Part shown: positions 12,390-26,100 of the stretch, piece by piece
How the letters are laid out: each line of letters begins with the position of its first letter
Numbering within the stretch: the stretch's first letter is position 1
NCBI GenBank assembly: GCA_963921825.1
Contig: OY997592.1
Location: forward strand, 28,995,730-29,059,729
Direction of reading: 5' to 3'
DNA from: Erodium maritimum
Taxonomy: Eukaryota; Streptophyta; Magnoliopsida; Geraniales; Geraniaceae
DNA length: 64,000 bases
Translations under genes and position numbers: made by a program
The notes under the pieces: model-generated
Database searches by the model: none
What the model was told of the DNA's origin: nothing
The model's input: the letters and a program-made list of their open reading frames with translations, nothing else

Positions 12390-13500
12390 TTCCTAAAACG
12401 TGGCTGGATCATCGTGATCCACCATAAGTTCACCGTCACCCCCAGACACAAAAAAAACATATCTCAGAGGTGGACGACTAACCCTTTTAGATCGCCTTAG
12501 ACCTTCAGGAATCGATGCAGAAACTGGTCTTTGCTCTACGACCACATCAGGCTCCTCTACTGGGTTGTCCAGTGGCTCTGAGGCATCCATACCATCTTGA
12601 ACCTCTTCGAGATGTACGGCCCTCCCACTGACGTCTTTGGAAATGAATTCCTTTTCCATAAAGACCCCACTCCGAGCGACGAACACCTTGTTCTCGCTGG
12701 GTTTGTAGAAGTAGTATCCCCTTGTTTCCTTGGGATACCCCACGAAGGTGCATTTCTCAGATCTTGGTTCGAGCTTACTGTGAACTAACCGTTTCACATA
12801 AGCCTCGCAACCCCAAATCTTTAGGAAGGACAATATGGGCTTATTCCCGTGCCATTTCTCAAATGGTGTCCCTTCCACAGCCTTCGTGGGAGCCCGATTC
12901 AAAATGTATGCGGCCGTCTCCAAAGCAAAACCCCAGAAAGAGATTGGGAGATGGCCGTCTCCAAAGCAAAACCCCAGAAAGAGATTGGGAGATCAGTCCC
13001 ACTGATCATGGACCAGACCATATCCAATAAGGTTCGATTTCTCCGTTCAGACACACCATTCAACTGTGGTGTTCCGGGAGGAGTCCATTCCGAAAGGATC
13101 CCACTTTATGTTAGATGATCTAAAAAATCTGTAGTTAAGTATTCTCCTCCTCGATCCGATCGAAGAGCCTTAATACTTTTCCCGAGCTGGTTCTCTACTT
13201 CAGTCTTGTACTCTTTGAATTTATCAAAAGCCTCAGACTTATGTCTCATCAAATAGACATAACCAAATCTACTGAAATCGTCAGTAAACGTGATGAAGTA
13301 GCTAAAACCACTCCTGGCAAGTGCACTCATTGGTCCACACACATCCGAGTGTATCAGCCCCAACAAGTCACCCACCCTTTCACCCCGACCGATGAAGGGC
13401 GCTCTAGTCAGTTTGCACATCAAACATGATTCGCATCTATCAATCGAATGGACTAAGAAGTCCGCACTTATGAAGTGCTGATACGTGTTTCTCATTAATG
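12390..13500 (-). pseudogene. Copia A integrase region
   Basis: A GAG-pre-integrase zinc block lies near 13500 (LLWHCRLGYINEKHV), followed by CESCLMCKLTRAPF. The integrase core follows (DVCGPMSALARSGFSYF, FTDDFSRFGYVYLMRHKSEAF, ALRSDRGGEY) and then the C-terminal block (GCEAYVKR, CTFVGYPKETRGYYFY). The order before reverse transcriptase is diagnostic of Ty1/copia. Confidence 0.88.
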
Positions 13501-14815
13501 TAGCCCAAACGACAATGCCATAACAGAGTCTGGTCTAAGTCCTCAGTCTTAGACCTCTTAGTATTTACATTAAATATAGAGCATGAGGCATTGTTATCCG
13601 TAGCCAATACGTACAATCCTCCAACCATTTTGGCACTAGCATAGAATATACCATTGCGTAAAATATTGAAAACTTCATTTCCAACATCAAAATTGTATCC
13701 TTCCTTGTCCAACAAAGAAATAGATACAAGATTCCTACTGAAAGTAGGTACGCAATATACATCTTTCAAAACAAAAGCTAGCCCACTTGGCAAAAGAAGA
13801 CTAATGGATCCTACTGCAGTCGCCACAACTTTGGTCTTGTTGCCCACTCTGAGGTCCACCTCGTCCTTCTTCAATCTCCTGCTACCTTCCAGCCACTGCA
13901 CATTAGTGCAAATGTGAGATTCAGCCCCGGTATCCAATACCCATGAATCTTTGGAAGTAGCGAGATTAAGCTCTATAGAGTAAATACCTGACGAAGTCGC
14001 AGTCCCACTGCCCTTCCTTTGATCATCCAGAAACTTTCTGCAATCTTTCCTCCAGTGACCAGGCTGATGACAGTAGAAGCAGACATTCTCGACCTCCTTC
14101 CTCTTCCTTGAGGACTCACCGGTCCTAGGAGTGTTAGGACGGTTCGGAATTCTCATCTTTCCTGCCAATTACATAGGGGCCTTGCCCTTGCCTCTCACAG
14201 TTTCCTTCTTGAAACTGTTCCCCTGTCTGACCACCAGAACATCCTTGGATCCCTGATCCCTTATGTTCTTTTCAGCAGTTATCAGCATGTCGTGTAACTC
14301 TGTAATGGTCTTGTCCATATCATGCATGCCATCTCTTTTTCAATCTTAAGACCCAGTCTTTTAAGATGATCGAGATGCCCCTTCATTTTCAGGACATGAG
14401 GACCCACGGAGCTCCCTGCTGACATTTTGCACGAGAGAAGTTCGTTGAGGACATTGTACCTTTCGATACGTGCCCTCTCATTGAACATATCTCTAATGAC
14501 CCCCATCAAAGCATGAGGATCCTCAGAGTACTCCATGAACTGCTCTTGGAGATTAGGCTCCATGCAGCCCAGCATAATACACGCTACATCAATGGCATCG
14601 CTTAGGTGCTTTTTGTATGCATCCTTGACGACCCTTGTAGCATTATTAGCTGGCTCCTCAGGGAAAGCCTGGTCAAGGACATATTCCTTGCGTTCCAATT
14701 TGAGGACTATCCTCAAGTTTCTGTTCCAGTCCAGGTAGTTTTTACCATTAAGCTTGACCCTGTCAAGAATGGGTTTCAGAGACAAACTACCCGTGTTCGC
14801 TGATGTGTTAGCCAT
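13500..14815 (-). pseudogene. Copia A gag and protease region
   Basis: Gag starts near 14815 (LDRVKLNGKNYLDWNRNLR) and contains the UBN2-type gag core. A CCHC knuckle (CFYCHQPGHWRKDC) lies near 14070-14110 and the aspartic protease block (SWVLDTGAESHICTN) near 13910-13960. It is a fossil part of the element. Confidence 0.88.
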
Positions 14816-16447
14816 TTTGATCTACACGACAAAGTGAATTTAATCAGTAAACTGAATAAATCATGAAGATCGAGTTCAAACACCGACGGGTGATTCTAAA
14901 CCTATAGAATCTTGAACCAAGAACCTTGATTCACTCGATTGAGCTGAACGAAGGCTCACCACTCAATCGAGCTATGTAGGCCGGACTCCATCCGATCACA
15001 TCCAATGTGACTCTTGGCTAGGGTATGTACTTTAAGTACACGGCTTACCCTATTCGATACCCTAGCTCAGCCCTAGCTGAGAATCGTAGTCGGGTTCACC
15101 AATTTTCAACTATGGCCTGTCACTATGCAGGTGCTCCGCGGAGGCGCACGACACCCACATATGCAGACCAAACTTGCTACAACGTCTTCCCATGGATGCT
15201 CCGCGAAGGCGCACGACACCCATAGGTCGATGAAGTAGGAAATTGTCGATAAATTGGGAGGTATCTGACATGACCCGTTTTTACTTGTCTTGTCGTGTTT
15301 GAACTTTTGGCACATCATTGATGCGATGAGAACATCAACTACATTCCAAATGTAATGACTTCTCCAATTACATCCAATGTAATTCTTCCTTCGAACCCGT
15401 CTACTACATCCAATGCAAAGACGGTTCAAGGGCTCCTAACCATCGATCTAAAACCAATTTTATCTTTGCATGTGAGGTGATTTGATTGAAAGTTTAAATC
15501 TAAGCATGCATTCTAACCATACAATCATGCATAATTTAAACCGAGCATCAAGCATAAATACATGCACGTTATAGCCCCTTAAACTAATCCCAACCCGGTC
15601 TTGAGCAAACTTGACTTCAAGCCGATGACGTGAGCCTCCCACTCGCCTCTTGACGTCCATCTACTCCAAGCCGTTTCCTGCGGTCTCCCACTCGCCTCTT
15701 GAGCTTCTTCGTCTCCAAGCAGGAGAAAACGGTTACAATAAAATACACGACTCGCAGGTCGGGAAATAATAATTATTACAAACAAGTGGTACGACGACCA
15801 CACCTTTAAAAGAATAATTACACGCTAACACTATCGGCACGCAGTCCGAGAAATGCGATAAAACTACCTGGGGCTTAATAACGTGAACCATGCATAATCA
15901 TCACATCATACAGCGTGTTATCAAACAGCGAGATATGACTGATTTTAATTAGTTTCCAAGTTTCGAAAATTATTACACGGTTTATCGAAACCGGTTTCAA
16001 AAATGAATTTTCCAAACGTTTAATTTTGTGGTTCACCATGACGGTTCCAAACTCGTCTCAATTCCCCAAATGGTTTAGCCCCGGCGTTCTGACTATCCAA
16101 TAATCACGACTTGGCCTAGCTCCGTCCAACGGAGCCCCATCCGGTCACGTGATCGGCTCCCCGAGAGTCCCGGTCTCGTGACCCCAAAATTAAACATTGT
16201 TCGAAAAAATCAGATTTGATTTCATTTTGAAAATCACCAATTTCATGCATAAAACCCACATGCAAGGAATTAAATCATGTTATCAATCAAGCATGCACCC
16301 GTATATGCAAAAACATGAAATTAAGAAGCTAACAAGCAATTTTAAGCACTTTAAAGGAAAAACCAGCAAGCACTCCAAAATTTCCAGCACCAAATCTGAA
16401 AAATTCAGCTCTTGTTTTTCCCGTTGGTAGCCAAGCTCTGATACCAC
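14816..16447 (-). other. Copia A untranslated leader and primer-binding site
   Basis: About 1.63 kb separates the 5' LTR from gag. At its upstream end, next to 16447, lies GTGGTATCAGAGCTTGG on the minus strand, matching the 3' end of initiator-methionine tRNA. The leader contains a repeated GTGTCGTGCGCC...GGAGCA motif (about 15130-15160 and 15200-15225) and repeated TTACATTGGATGTA-type blocks (about 15330-15420). The same leader occurs in copia B (21607-23159). Confidence 0.8.
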
Positions 16448-18027
16448 TGTTGGAACTTGATGTCGTGTACAAGATAAACAAGAATAGCAGCGGAAATTAA
16501 CCACGAATCAAGTAAATTAACACTACCAAATATGAAGAACAAAGCTGAAAAATTCAGCAAGGTTTCAAGAACATCACCTTGTTGTTTTGGTGGAGAAATG
16601 GATGAATAACACCAACTATGGTTCGGCTTGAGTCCCTTGGACGCCTACGTATCCGAGATGGAATCAAATCCAACGTAGTTCTTGAGTTTGATGACTCAAG
16701 AACATGCACAACCAACTTTGAAGCTTGGAGGAGATTTTCGACCAAGGTAGGAGAAGAAGAAGAACTAGTTCTCTCTCTTTCTCTACACTTGCATGTTATA
16801 TCTTCCAACCCCTCTTGCATGTGGAGTTAAGTGCATTTAGTCAAATCACTTAGTTTCCATCACTAGACAAGTGTCCAAGTCTAGATGCAAGGTGGAACTA
16901 ATAAACTATTCAAGTTTATTAGTTTAGTGGAAATTGGGTCCCACCCAATTTTAGTCAACAAGACTAATTAGTCATCTAATGATTTGAGTCCTTGTTGGGC
17001 CTAGCCAATGTGGGTCAGCCATGGGCCTCTCCAAGAGAGCCCATCCCGAACCCAATATGCTACCCAGTCCACTATGGCGCTCCCCGCCATGTCTCCCTCC
17101 AACTCAAGTTTGTCATGTTCTTATTGAGCATCGTATTGTCGGTGTGACCCTTAGGTATATGCATGTCAATAAGATCAACGTAAAATCCCATTTTACTTGA
17201 TCTTATTAATGTGGCGACTGACGAGACTCAGTATCGCTTGACCCTGCATAACGAATCGCCCTTTGTCGATTCTAACCTTTCAGCCGTCCTTGTCATTATC
17301 CCTTATCACTGATATCCTGATTGAGATAAGGCATAGAGCCGTCATCCTTCTTATCCTCAATCACTGTTCCTTGATATGTGAGATGACTGACCTTTATGAT
17401 ATCACATAGCATGCGCATGGCCATGCATTTTCCCGCCAGTCACTCTCGATCAAGCGGTCGTGAACTAGATATCTTTCCCATACCGCAGTATGATGGATAC
17501 ATCCCTTATCCGCCTATCATGTCACTCATGCAGTCATTCCCCAAGCCAATCATGGCCGTTATGGAAGCCCAGTCACGGTGCAACGTTGGGCTTTCAGGTC
17601 AAACTTGGTTGTTTACTACATAGCAATCATACAGACTCCTCGGTCTAAGGATACCTGACAAGCAACGACTCTGAACATGTTCATGACTTAATCTATGGAA
17701 CATAATCAGGCCGGGTCGTCCAACATCATGTCCCACACATGATGTTTATGATCAGACTCCGGAAACCTTTCCTATGGCCAATAGAACGTAAGCCATCAAG
17801 AGTCATCTTTCATCCTAGTCGCTTCTAGCGAAGACTATTGACTAGGGACCCGTCGAGTGTGATCCATCCTGATCTATGGTTCTATTCGCATAGTGGGCAT
17901 AGATCGGAAACACATACGACATATTACTTCAACACTTAAGTAATATCATAAGCCGCTTTATTATATTGCCAACGATGATATTTACATTTGGACATTTACG
18001 ATTGGGCTACGGGCATAAATGCTAACA
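16448..18027 (-). repeat. Copia A 5' LTR
   Basis: This 1580-bp copy is the partner of 9240-10820. On the minus strand it begins TGTTAGCATTTATGCCC and ends CCAACA, followed by the primer-binding site. Confidence 0.95.
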
Positions 18028-19918
18028 AATTGAACTTGTACATCAAAGAGGACATCACAGCAGCAATAATAGTTGTCTTTGGAGCTTTCTTGTAGCTGAA
18101 GAAACCCAAAGTGAGGGAGTGCAGGGGCTGCTACTGGATTAGCAAGCTTGATGAATGAATTGCAGACTTCCAGAAGGACAAACCACCTACAAGAAGGTGC
18201 AAAAGGAAACAAGGGAGCAAGAACAGACCAAAAACAAAAAGAGCTCAGAATGAGCACAACACTGACTCAGCAACAACCCCCACACAAAACCAACCTAAAG
18301 AGGAAGAAACACTAACCACTCACAACAGAGAACAAGAACCCCCAATGAAAGACTCTCACAGCATAGTACTGAAACCAACCCACAAAACCCACCCCCTCAC
18401 ACCCCAAAACCAGTTGACACATCAAAATGCAACCAAAAGAAGAGAAGACCACCAAATGAGTCTGAAAGACCAAGGTAAAAATTATCTCATCAACAAACAG
18501 GGTTGAGGAGATGAGATCCAACTCTGAAAGGTGAAGCTATAATTATAGGAGAAGGAGGCGCTTTCCCAAGAAAAGATGTGGCTTTGAATTTTGATGAATA
18601 TTTCTACAGAAGTTAAGTTCACTGCATTGAACAAATTGTCATTTCTGGCCAACCAGATTTGCCAACAGGATAGTTTTAAAATCTTTCCCCATATCTTCTT
18701 GAATTTGGAATTAACCAGATGAAATCTAGAGCAAAAAAGGGACTTAATATCAGCAGTCATAGTCCATGAAACTCCCCACCAGTCAAGAACAAGATTCCAA
18801 ACTTCCCAAGCAATTTTACAATGTAGAAGTATATGAGCAACATCTTCAAAATCCCATGAGCAAGAAAGACATATTAATTCTTCTAGAGAGAAGGACATAC
18901 CTCTTGATTCTAGGAAACACCTTGAAGGAATGGCCTCCAAACATGCTAGCCAGCAGAAAGCCACAATTTTGGGAGGCACACCTGGAGACCAAAGATTTAT
19001 GGTCCATCCAGGAATAACAGTAGCTTGGGGAGAAAGCAAAGAATACATTTTTTTGACTGAGAACCATTTATCATCATATATCCAAGACAACGCATCTTCA
19101 TTAGTGTAGGGGAGATCAAGGAGAGTATTGAGCTAATCAAACCCCATTCATCTTTCTCCCAGCCTCTAGAGGATCTTCTGAGTTTCAAATTTTTATCCTC
19201 ATCATCCCATAGGTCCTCTATCAGGTCTTTTTTAGCATTTGACAAGATATAGATTCTTGGGAATAAAGCCTTGAGAGTGGCTTCTCCCCACCAAATATCA
19301 GTCCAAAAGTGGATTTTATTACCTCTTCCTAATTTCCATATGCAAGCTTTTGAGCCAAAAATATCACTGAACCTTGGATCCTTTGCTAACTGTAGAATTT
19401 GATTGAAAAACCTACCCTTCCCATTTCTGCAAAGTTGGATAAATCCCATTCCTTGATGTCCTAGCCTGCTTTGGAGCATATGACTTGTTTCCATAGGGCC
19501 TTACTTCTGTAGCAAATCTCCACCACCATTTTGCTAAGAGAGTCAAATTCATATCTGGTAGGCCTTTGATGCCTAGACCACCTTGAGCTTTAAATTTACA
19601 AACTATTGACCATTTTACTTTACAAAATACTCTTGAGGTTGATGAACCATGCCAAAGGAACCTTCTCTGCCAGCTTTCACAAGATTCGATGACTACTTTT
19701 GGGGGCTTCAGAAGTGAGAAGAAATATAGAGGCAGTGAGGCCAGTGTTGATTTCAGTAGAGTAATTCTCCCTCCAAAAGATAGAAGCTTTGCCTACCAAA
19801 GACCAAGAGCCTTTTTGAACTTTTCAATTATTGGTTTCCATGTACTGATATTTCTAGGATTAGCTCCAAGGGAGAAGCCAAGATAAGTTAGGGGTAGAGA
19901 GCCTATGGAGCAACCAAG
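18028..19918 (-). mobile_element. LINE 1, piece 2 of 3: end of ORF2 and start of 3' UTR
   Basis: On the minus strand this holds the end of the L1 ORF2 polyprotein. Near 19910-19860 are the RT thumb residues (GSLPLTYLGFSLGANPRN). About 19490-19250 carries the linker (KACIWKLGRGNKIHFWTDIWWG), and 19090-18482 the zinc-knuckle zf-RVT domain (LWSPGVPPKIVAFCWLACL, WDFEDVAHILLHCKIAWEVW). A T/G-rich 3' UTR follows from about 18480 to 18033. The frame is interrupted several times. The piece is bounded by the target duplications of copia A (right copy AATTG at 18028-18032) and copia B (left copy CCAAG at 19914-19918). Reading across the copia B site, residues YALG continue into LGCSIGSLPLTYLG with no loss, which shows that pieces 1 and 2 were once contiguous. 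Confidence 0.9.
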
Positions 19919-21606
19919 TGTTAGTCTTAGTGCCCGTAGTTCAATCCTAAATGTCCAAATGTACATATCATCATTAGCAATAAAATTAAAGCGGCTTTAT
20001 ATTACTTATGTGTTGGAGTAATATATCGATGTGTGCTCTGATCTATGCCCACAATGCGAATAGAACCATAGATCGAGATAGATCACACTCGATGGGTCCC
20101 TAGTCAACAAAACTTCACTAGAAGCGACTAGTATGAAAGATGGCTCTTTATGGCTTACGTTCTGTTAGTCATTGGAATGGGATTCCAGAGTCTGATCATA
20201 GATATCATGTGGGACATGATATTGGACGACCCGCCCTGAATATGTGCCATAGATTAAGTCATGAACATATTCAGTGTTGTAGCTTGTTATGTATCCTTAG
20301 ACCAAGGAGTCTTTGTGATCGCTATGTAGTCAACAACTAAGTTTGACCTGAGCCTAACGTTGTCCGTAACAGGGCTTCCATAACGGACAGGATTGGCTTG
20401 GGGACGGGCTACATGAGTGACACGAAAGGCGGCTAAGGGATTTATCCCTCATACTGAGGTATGGGAAAGATATCGGTTCTCGGCTGCTTGATCGAGAGTG
20501 ACTGAAAGAATAGCATGGCCATGCACATGATACTGGGTATCATATCTTCAGTCATCTCACATATCAAGGAACGGTGATTGAGAATAATAAGGATGACGGC
20601 TCTATGCCTTATCTCAATCAGAATATCGGAGATAAAAGGATAATGACAGGGACGACGGAAAGGTTAGAATCGACAGGGTCGATTCGTTATGTAGTGTCAG
20701 GCAATACTAAAGTCTCGTTAGTTGCCACTTAAATAGGATCAAGTAAAATGGGATTTTACGTTGATCTATTGACATGCATAAACCTAAGGGTCACACCGGA
20801 GGATGAAACTCATTGACACATTTATGGAGAATGGACAAAAGGGAGTTGTCTCGGGACATGACCAAAACTGGGTTTTGGGTCATGTGCCCGTAAGTGAATA
20901 GGACTTTACGGATCGAGACAAGGCTTGGAGTCTTGGGATTGATCGCGTCGGATAATGTTGGACATTTCCGGTATGGAAGGCATGGAGGCGATGAGCGAAT
21001 CACGGGACCTCGTTGGAAATGGCCACGGGCCATGTTCCAAGAGGCCCATGAAAGGCCCATGCAACCAAGGCCCATGGAACTAATTAATCAAGTCTTGAAT
21101 AATTAGTACTAAGTAAGCAAGACAAGGATTAAGGTGTTGGTGATTCACCACCTAACCCAATCTTGTCTTGCCATACTTTGTCCTATTTACACCTTACTTG
21201 ACACCATACTTGTCCCATGCCTTTAGTTGGACAAGTATGGGTTTTTTTATGTTTAAGTCATCTTTTTTCAACATAACAAACACAAGACAAGAATAGGAAA
21301 CACATTTTCTCTCCCTCTTCCATGGCCATTTCGGGTTTGGCTAGTTTCCATCTCCATTTTTGTGTTCTTGAGTCCTCAAAGAGAAGAACTACGTGGCTTT
21401 GATTCCCATGTGGATACGTAGGCGTCTTGGAGACTCAAGACAATCATTCGTTAACCGGTGTTCTTGTTTTGGTAAGAGATAGTGCTGAATTTTTCTCTTG
21501 TGAATCCATTCTTTGTTAGTTGTTTCATGGTTTTAATCGTCTCTTGGTTTTTATTGATTTTCCGCTGTGAATTGGTTCATCTCCAACCCTACCTCGAGAC
21601 CCAACA
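19919..21606 (+). repeat. Copia B 5' LTR
   Basis: It begins TGTTAGTCTTAGTGCCCGTAG and ends GACCCAACA, directly before the primer-binding site. It matches 26681-28368 at about 99%. Confidence 0.97.
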
Positions 21607-23159
21607 GTGGTATCAGAGCCGTGCTACCTTCGGGATTCATAAGACGGTGTTCAAAGTTTCGGTTTTGCTTGAAAGTTTCGTTTTTGGCATGTTGTTTTGC
21701 TAAATTGTTTGATAACATGTTTTAAATTCTTGTTTATGGATTTAATGCATGTAAAATGAATTTTTGAAAATTATTTCAAATCTGGAAATTTTGAAAAAAT
21801 TTTATTTTTCGGGTCTCGGTAGCGGGACTCTCGGGGAGCCGAAACCGGGACCGAACGGGGCTCCGTTGGACGGAGCTAGGCCAAGCATGACCATTGGATG
21901 GTTGATATGCCAAGGTTAAACCATTTTGTTAGTTATGACGAGTTTGGAACCGTCATGACGAACTCGAAGATCAAATGTTCAAAAGTTTCATTTTTGAACG
22001 GTTTCGATAAACCGAGCATCAAAAATTTTCGAAACTTGGCTATTAATTAAAACCGGAAAATCACATGATTTTTGATAACATGCTTGTTTGATAACACGAT
22101 GTGTGATGTGATGTTGGCATGGTGTACATAATATCCCCGAGCTCGATTTAATTATTTATCGCTTTTCACGGCCTGCGAGCCGTTAGAGTTAGCGTGTAAT
22201 TATTCTTTCAAGGTGTGGTCGTCGAACCACTTGTTTGTAATATTTATTTATTCCCGACCTGCGAGTCGTGTATTAAATTGTAATATTTTACTCAAGACGA
22301 AGAAAGGGCGAAAAGGTCATTTGGTGGCTTTTCGGGTGTTGGCATCGGCTTGGAGTCGGTGGAGCTCAAGAAGCTAGTGGGAGTTAGTTTAGGGGGCTAT
22401 TATGTGCACATTTATCGCTTTATGCTAGGTTTATTTTATGCATGGTTAATTCTATGTGTTTTAGAATTGCATGCTTAACTTTATTTACCGAGCATATCAC
22501 CTCACATGCAAAGATAAAATTGGTTTTAATCCTTGTGTGTGAGCCCTTAGAAGCGTCATTACATTGGATGTAGTTGACGGGTTCGAAGGAAGAATTACAT
22601 TGGATGTAATTGGAGGCATCATTACATTTGGAATGTAGTTGATGTGCTCATCGCATCTAGGATGTGCCAAAAGTTTTAAACACAACCGGACAAGTAAAAA
22701 CGGGTCATGTCCGATACCTCCCAATTCTCATCACCTTACTACCTCCCCGTCCTATGGGTGTCGTGCGCCTTAGCGGAGCATCCATGGGAAAGCGGGGTAG
22801 TAGGTTTGGACGACATATGTGGGTGTCGTGCGCCTTAGCGGAGCACCTACATAGTGGCGGGTCATAGTTGAAAATTGGTGGACCCGACTACGATTCTCAG
22901 CTAGGGTTGAGCTGGGGTATCAGATAGGGTAAGCCGTGTACTTAAGTACATACCCTAGCCAAGAGTCATATTGGATGTGATTGGACGGGGTCCTACCTAC
23001 ATAGGTCGATTGAGTGGTGAGCCTTCGTTCAGCTTGATCGAGTGAATCAAGGATCTTGGTTTCAGATTCTAAAGGTTTAGAATCGATTGTTGGTGTTTAA
23101 GCTTGATCTTCATAAAATTTATTCAGTTTACTGATTGAATTTTATCTGTTGTAGATCAA
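21607..23159 (+). other. Copia B leader with primer-binding site
   Basis: The GTGGTATCAGAGCC primer-binding site opens a leader of about 1.55 kb before gag. It contains two direct copies of GGGTGTCGTGCGCCTTAGCG (near 22746 and 22821) and several TTACATTGGATGTA-type blocks (22558-22640). The same motifs occur in the leader of copia A, so the structure is conserved between the families. Confidence 0.8.
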
Positions 23160-26100
23160 ATGGAAAATTCAGCGAACATTAATAATTTGTCATTAAAAAC
23201 CATTCTTGACAGGGTCAAGCTAAATGGGACAAACTATTTGGACTGGTACAGAATTTTGAGGATAGTCCTCAAGTTTGAACGCAAAGAATATGTCCTTGAC
23301 AAGGCTGTCTCTAAGACCATATCAGAGTTACATGAAGTGTCATTAATTGCTGAGAAGAATATATCAGGGATCTGGGATCCAAGGATATTCTGATAGTCAA
23401 CAAGGGAATTGGAAGTGGCAAGGGCGGGGCCCATGCGCACTTGCCAGGAAAGATGAGACACATGAGAATGTCTGCTTCTACTACCAATAGCCTGGTCATT
23501 GGAACCGGGATTACAGGAAGTTCACGGCTGATCTGAAGAAAGGCAGTGGGACTACACCTTCATCAAATAGCGTGGATGATCTGAAGAAGGGTAGTAGGAC
23601 TGCGCCTTCATCAGGAAACCTGGATGATCTAAGGAAGGGCGGTGGGACCGTGCCTTCATCCGGTATTAACTCTATAGAGCTACATCTCTCTACTTCCAAA
23701 GATTCATGGGTATTAGATACCAGGACTGAATCTCACACATGCACTTATATATGGTGGCTGAAAGTAGGAGAGGTTTGGAAAGCACGAAGTGGACCTCAGA
23801 GTTGTGGCAACTGTTGTAGGATCCATGAGTCTTGCTTTGCCAAGAGGCCTTGTCTTAGTACTGTATAATGTATATTGCATACCTACTTTTAGTAGGAATA
23901 TTATATTTGTATCCGTGTTTGATAAGGAAGGATATAATGTTAATATTGGAAATGGAGTTTTCAATGTTCTATGCAATGATATGTTTTATACCAGTACTGA
24001 CTTGGTTGGAGGATTGTACATATTAGATATGGGTAACAATCCCTCAAGTTCTATATATTCCGTTAATACCAAGAGGTATAAATCCAACGATTTAAACCTA
24101 ACTCTGTTAAGGCACTGTCATTTAGGTCGCATAAACAAGAAGCACCTATCAGCACTTCAGAAGTGCTGACTTTCAGGTTCATTCGAATTCCATTCGATCG
24201 ATAGGTGTAAGGTTTGTTTGATGGGAAAATTGACTAAAATGCCCTTTATCGATCGCGATGAAAGGGCGGGTGAATTATTGGGGTTGATACACTTGAATGT
24301 GTGTAGACCAATAAGTTCACTTGCCAGGAGGGGTTTTAGCTACTTTACCACATTTACTGATGATTACAGTAAATATGGTTATGTCTATTCGGTGAGACAT
24401 AAGTCTGAAGCTTTTGATAAATTCAAAGAGTTTAAGACTAAAGTAGAAAACTAGCTCGACAAAGGTATTAAGGCACTTCGATTGGATCGAGGTGGAAAAT
24501 ACTTGACCACAGAGTTATTAGATCATCTAAAAGAGAATGGGATCCTTTTGGAATGGACTCCTCCTGGGACACTGTAGTTGAAAGGTGTAGCCAAACGGAG
24601 AAATCGGACATTGTTAGACAATGGTCCGTTCCATGATTAGTTGGACTGATCTCCCAATCTCTTTCAGGGGTTATGCTCTAGAGACAACCGCATTCATAGT
24701 GAATCGGGCTTCGACAAGGGTGTGGAAGGGACACCATTTTAAAAATGGAACGGGATGATGCCCGCTTTGTTCTTCCTAAAGATTTGTGGTTGCGAGGCTT
24801 ATGTGAAACATTTGGTTTCGACTAAGCTCGAACCAAGATCTGAGATATGCACCTTCGTGTGGTATCCCAAAGCAACAAGGGGATACTACTTCTACAATCC
24901 CAGTGAGAACATGGTGTTCGTCGCATGGGGTGGGGTCTTTATGGAAAAGGAGTTTTGTTTCCAAAGACGTCATTGGGAGGACTGTGCATCTCGAAGAAAT
25001 TCAGGATGGTACAGATCTGTCTAAACCAATTGGCAACCCAGTAGAAAGGAGCCAGAGATTGTCGTAGAGTAAGAACCAATTCCTGTTACAATTCCGGAAG
25101 GTCCAAGGCGATTTGAAAGGATCAATCTTCCACCTCCACGATATGGTATTCGGAGGTGACAATGAAGTCATGGTGGATCACGATGATCCAGCCACCTTTC
25201 AGGAAGTCGTGGATGGGCCCAACTCCGAGTTATGGCTGGGAGCCATGAGGGGGGAAATGCAATCCATGTTGGACAACCGAGTCTGGGAACCGGTTGATCC
25301 CATCAATGGTGTGAGGACCATCGGATGCAAATGGATCTTCAAGGTGAAGATGGACATGGACGTCAACCCTCTGACCTATAAAGCTCAACTGGTGGCGAAA
25401 GGTTATAGGCATGGATTGACTATGAGGAAACCTTCTCCTTAGTGGTTATGGTCAACATCGATCCAAATTCTTCTTGACATAACTGCGTATTATAATTACG
25501 AGATATGGCAAGTGGATGTCAAAACCGCTTTCCTAAATGGAAATTTGACTGAGTACGTTTGTATGTCTCGGCCCAAAGGTTTTGACGATCCGAAGAATAA
25601 AGGAAAGATTTAATAGTTGTTGAAATCCATTTATGGATTGTAACGAACTTCTCGGAGTTGGATCCTTCGTTTTGATGAACCTGTAATTGGATTTGGCTTA
25701 ATCAAGAACGAGGATGAATCTTGCGTTTATAAGAAGGCTAGTGGGAGCAAGATTACCTTTCTGGTTCTCATTGAAAACGACATCCCAACCTTGCACGGGA
25801 CTAAAGATTGGTTGAGGAAGTGTTTTTCAATAAAGGACTTAGGCGATCTTTCTTATATCTTAAGGATTAAGATATGTAGAGATCGCACCAAGAGGGTCTT
25901 GGATTTAAGTCAGGGAACCTATGTGAACAAGGCATTGAGTAGGTTCTTAATGCTCGATTCAAAGAAAGGACTCTTACCCACTAGTCATGGCATTCATCTC
26001 AGCAAGACTTAGTGTCCTATGACACCTGATGAGCTGAAAAGGATGATGAGAATCCTATGCGCCTGGGGGTAGGATCGATCATATATGTCATGACATGTAT

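Larger units (their letters stand above)
9240..18027 (-). mobile_element. Copia A: full-length Ty1/copia element
   Basis: Two LTRs of 1.58 kb (9240-10820 and 16448-18027) share TG...CA ends and are flanked by the perfect duplication AATTG (9235-9239 and 18028-18032). On the minus strand the 5' LTR is the right-hand one. It is followed by a GTGGTATCAGAGCTTGG primer-binding site (initiator-methionine tRNA) and a leader of about 1.6 kb, then gag, protease, integrase, reverse transcriptase and RNase H in the Ty1/copia order. A polypurine tract GGGCAAGTGGGAGAT precedes the 3' LTR. By eye the LTRs differ at about 28-30 sites (about 1.8%), which is roughly 0.7 My if 1.3e-8 substitutions per site per year applies. 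It looks broken at about half a dozen points but is still well preserved. Confidence 0.95.
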
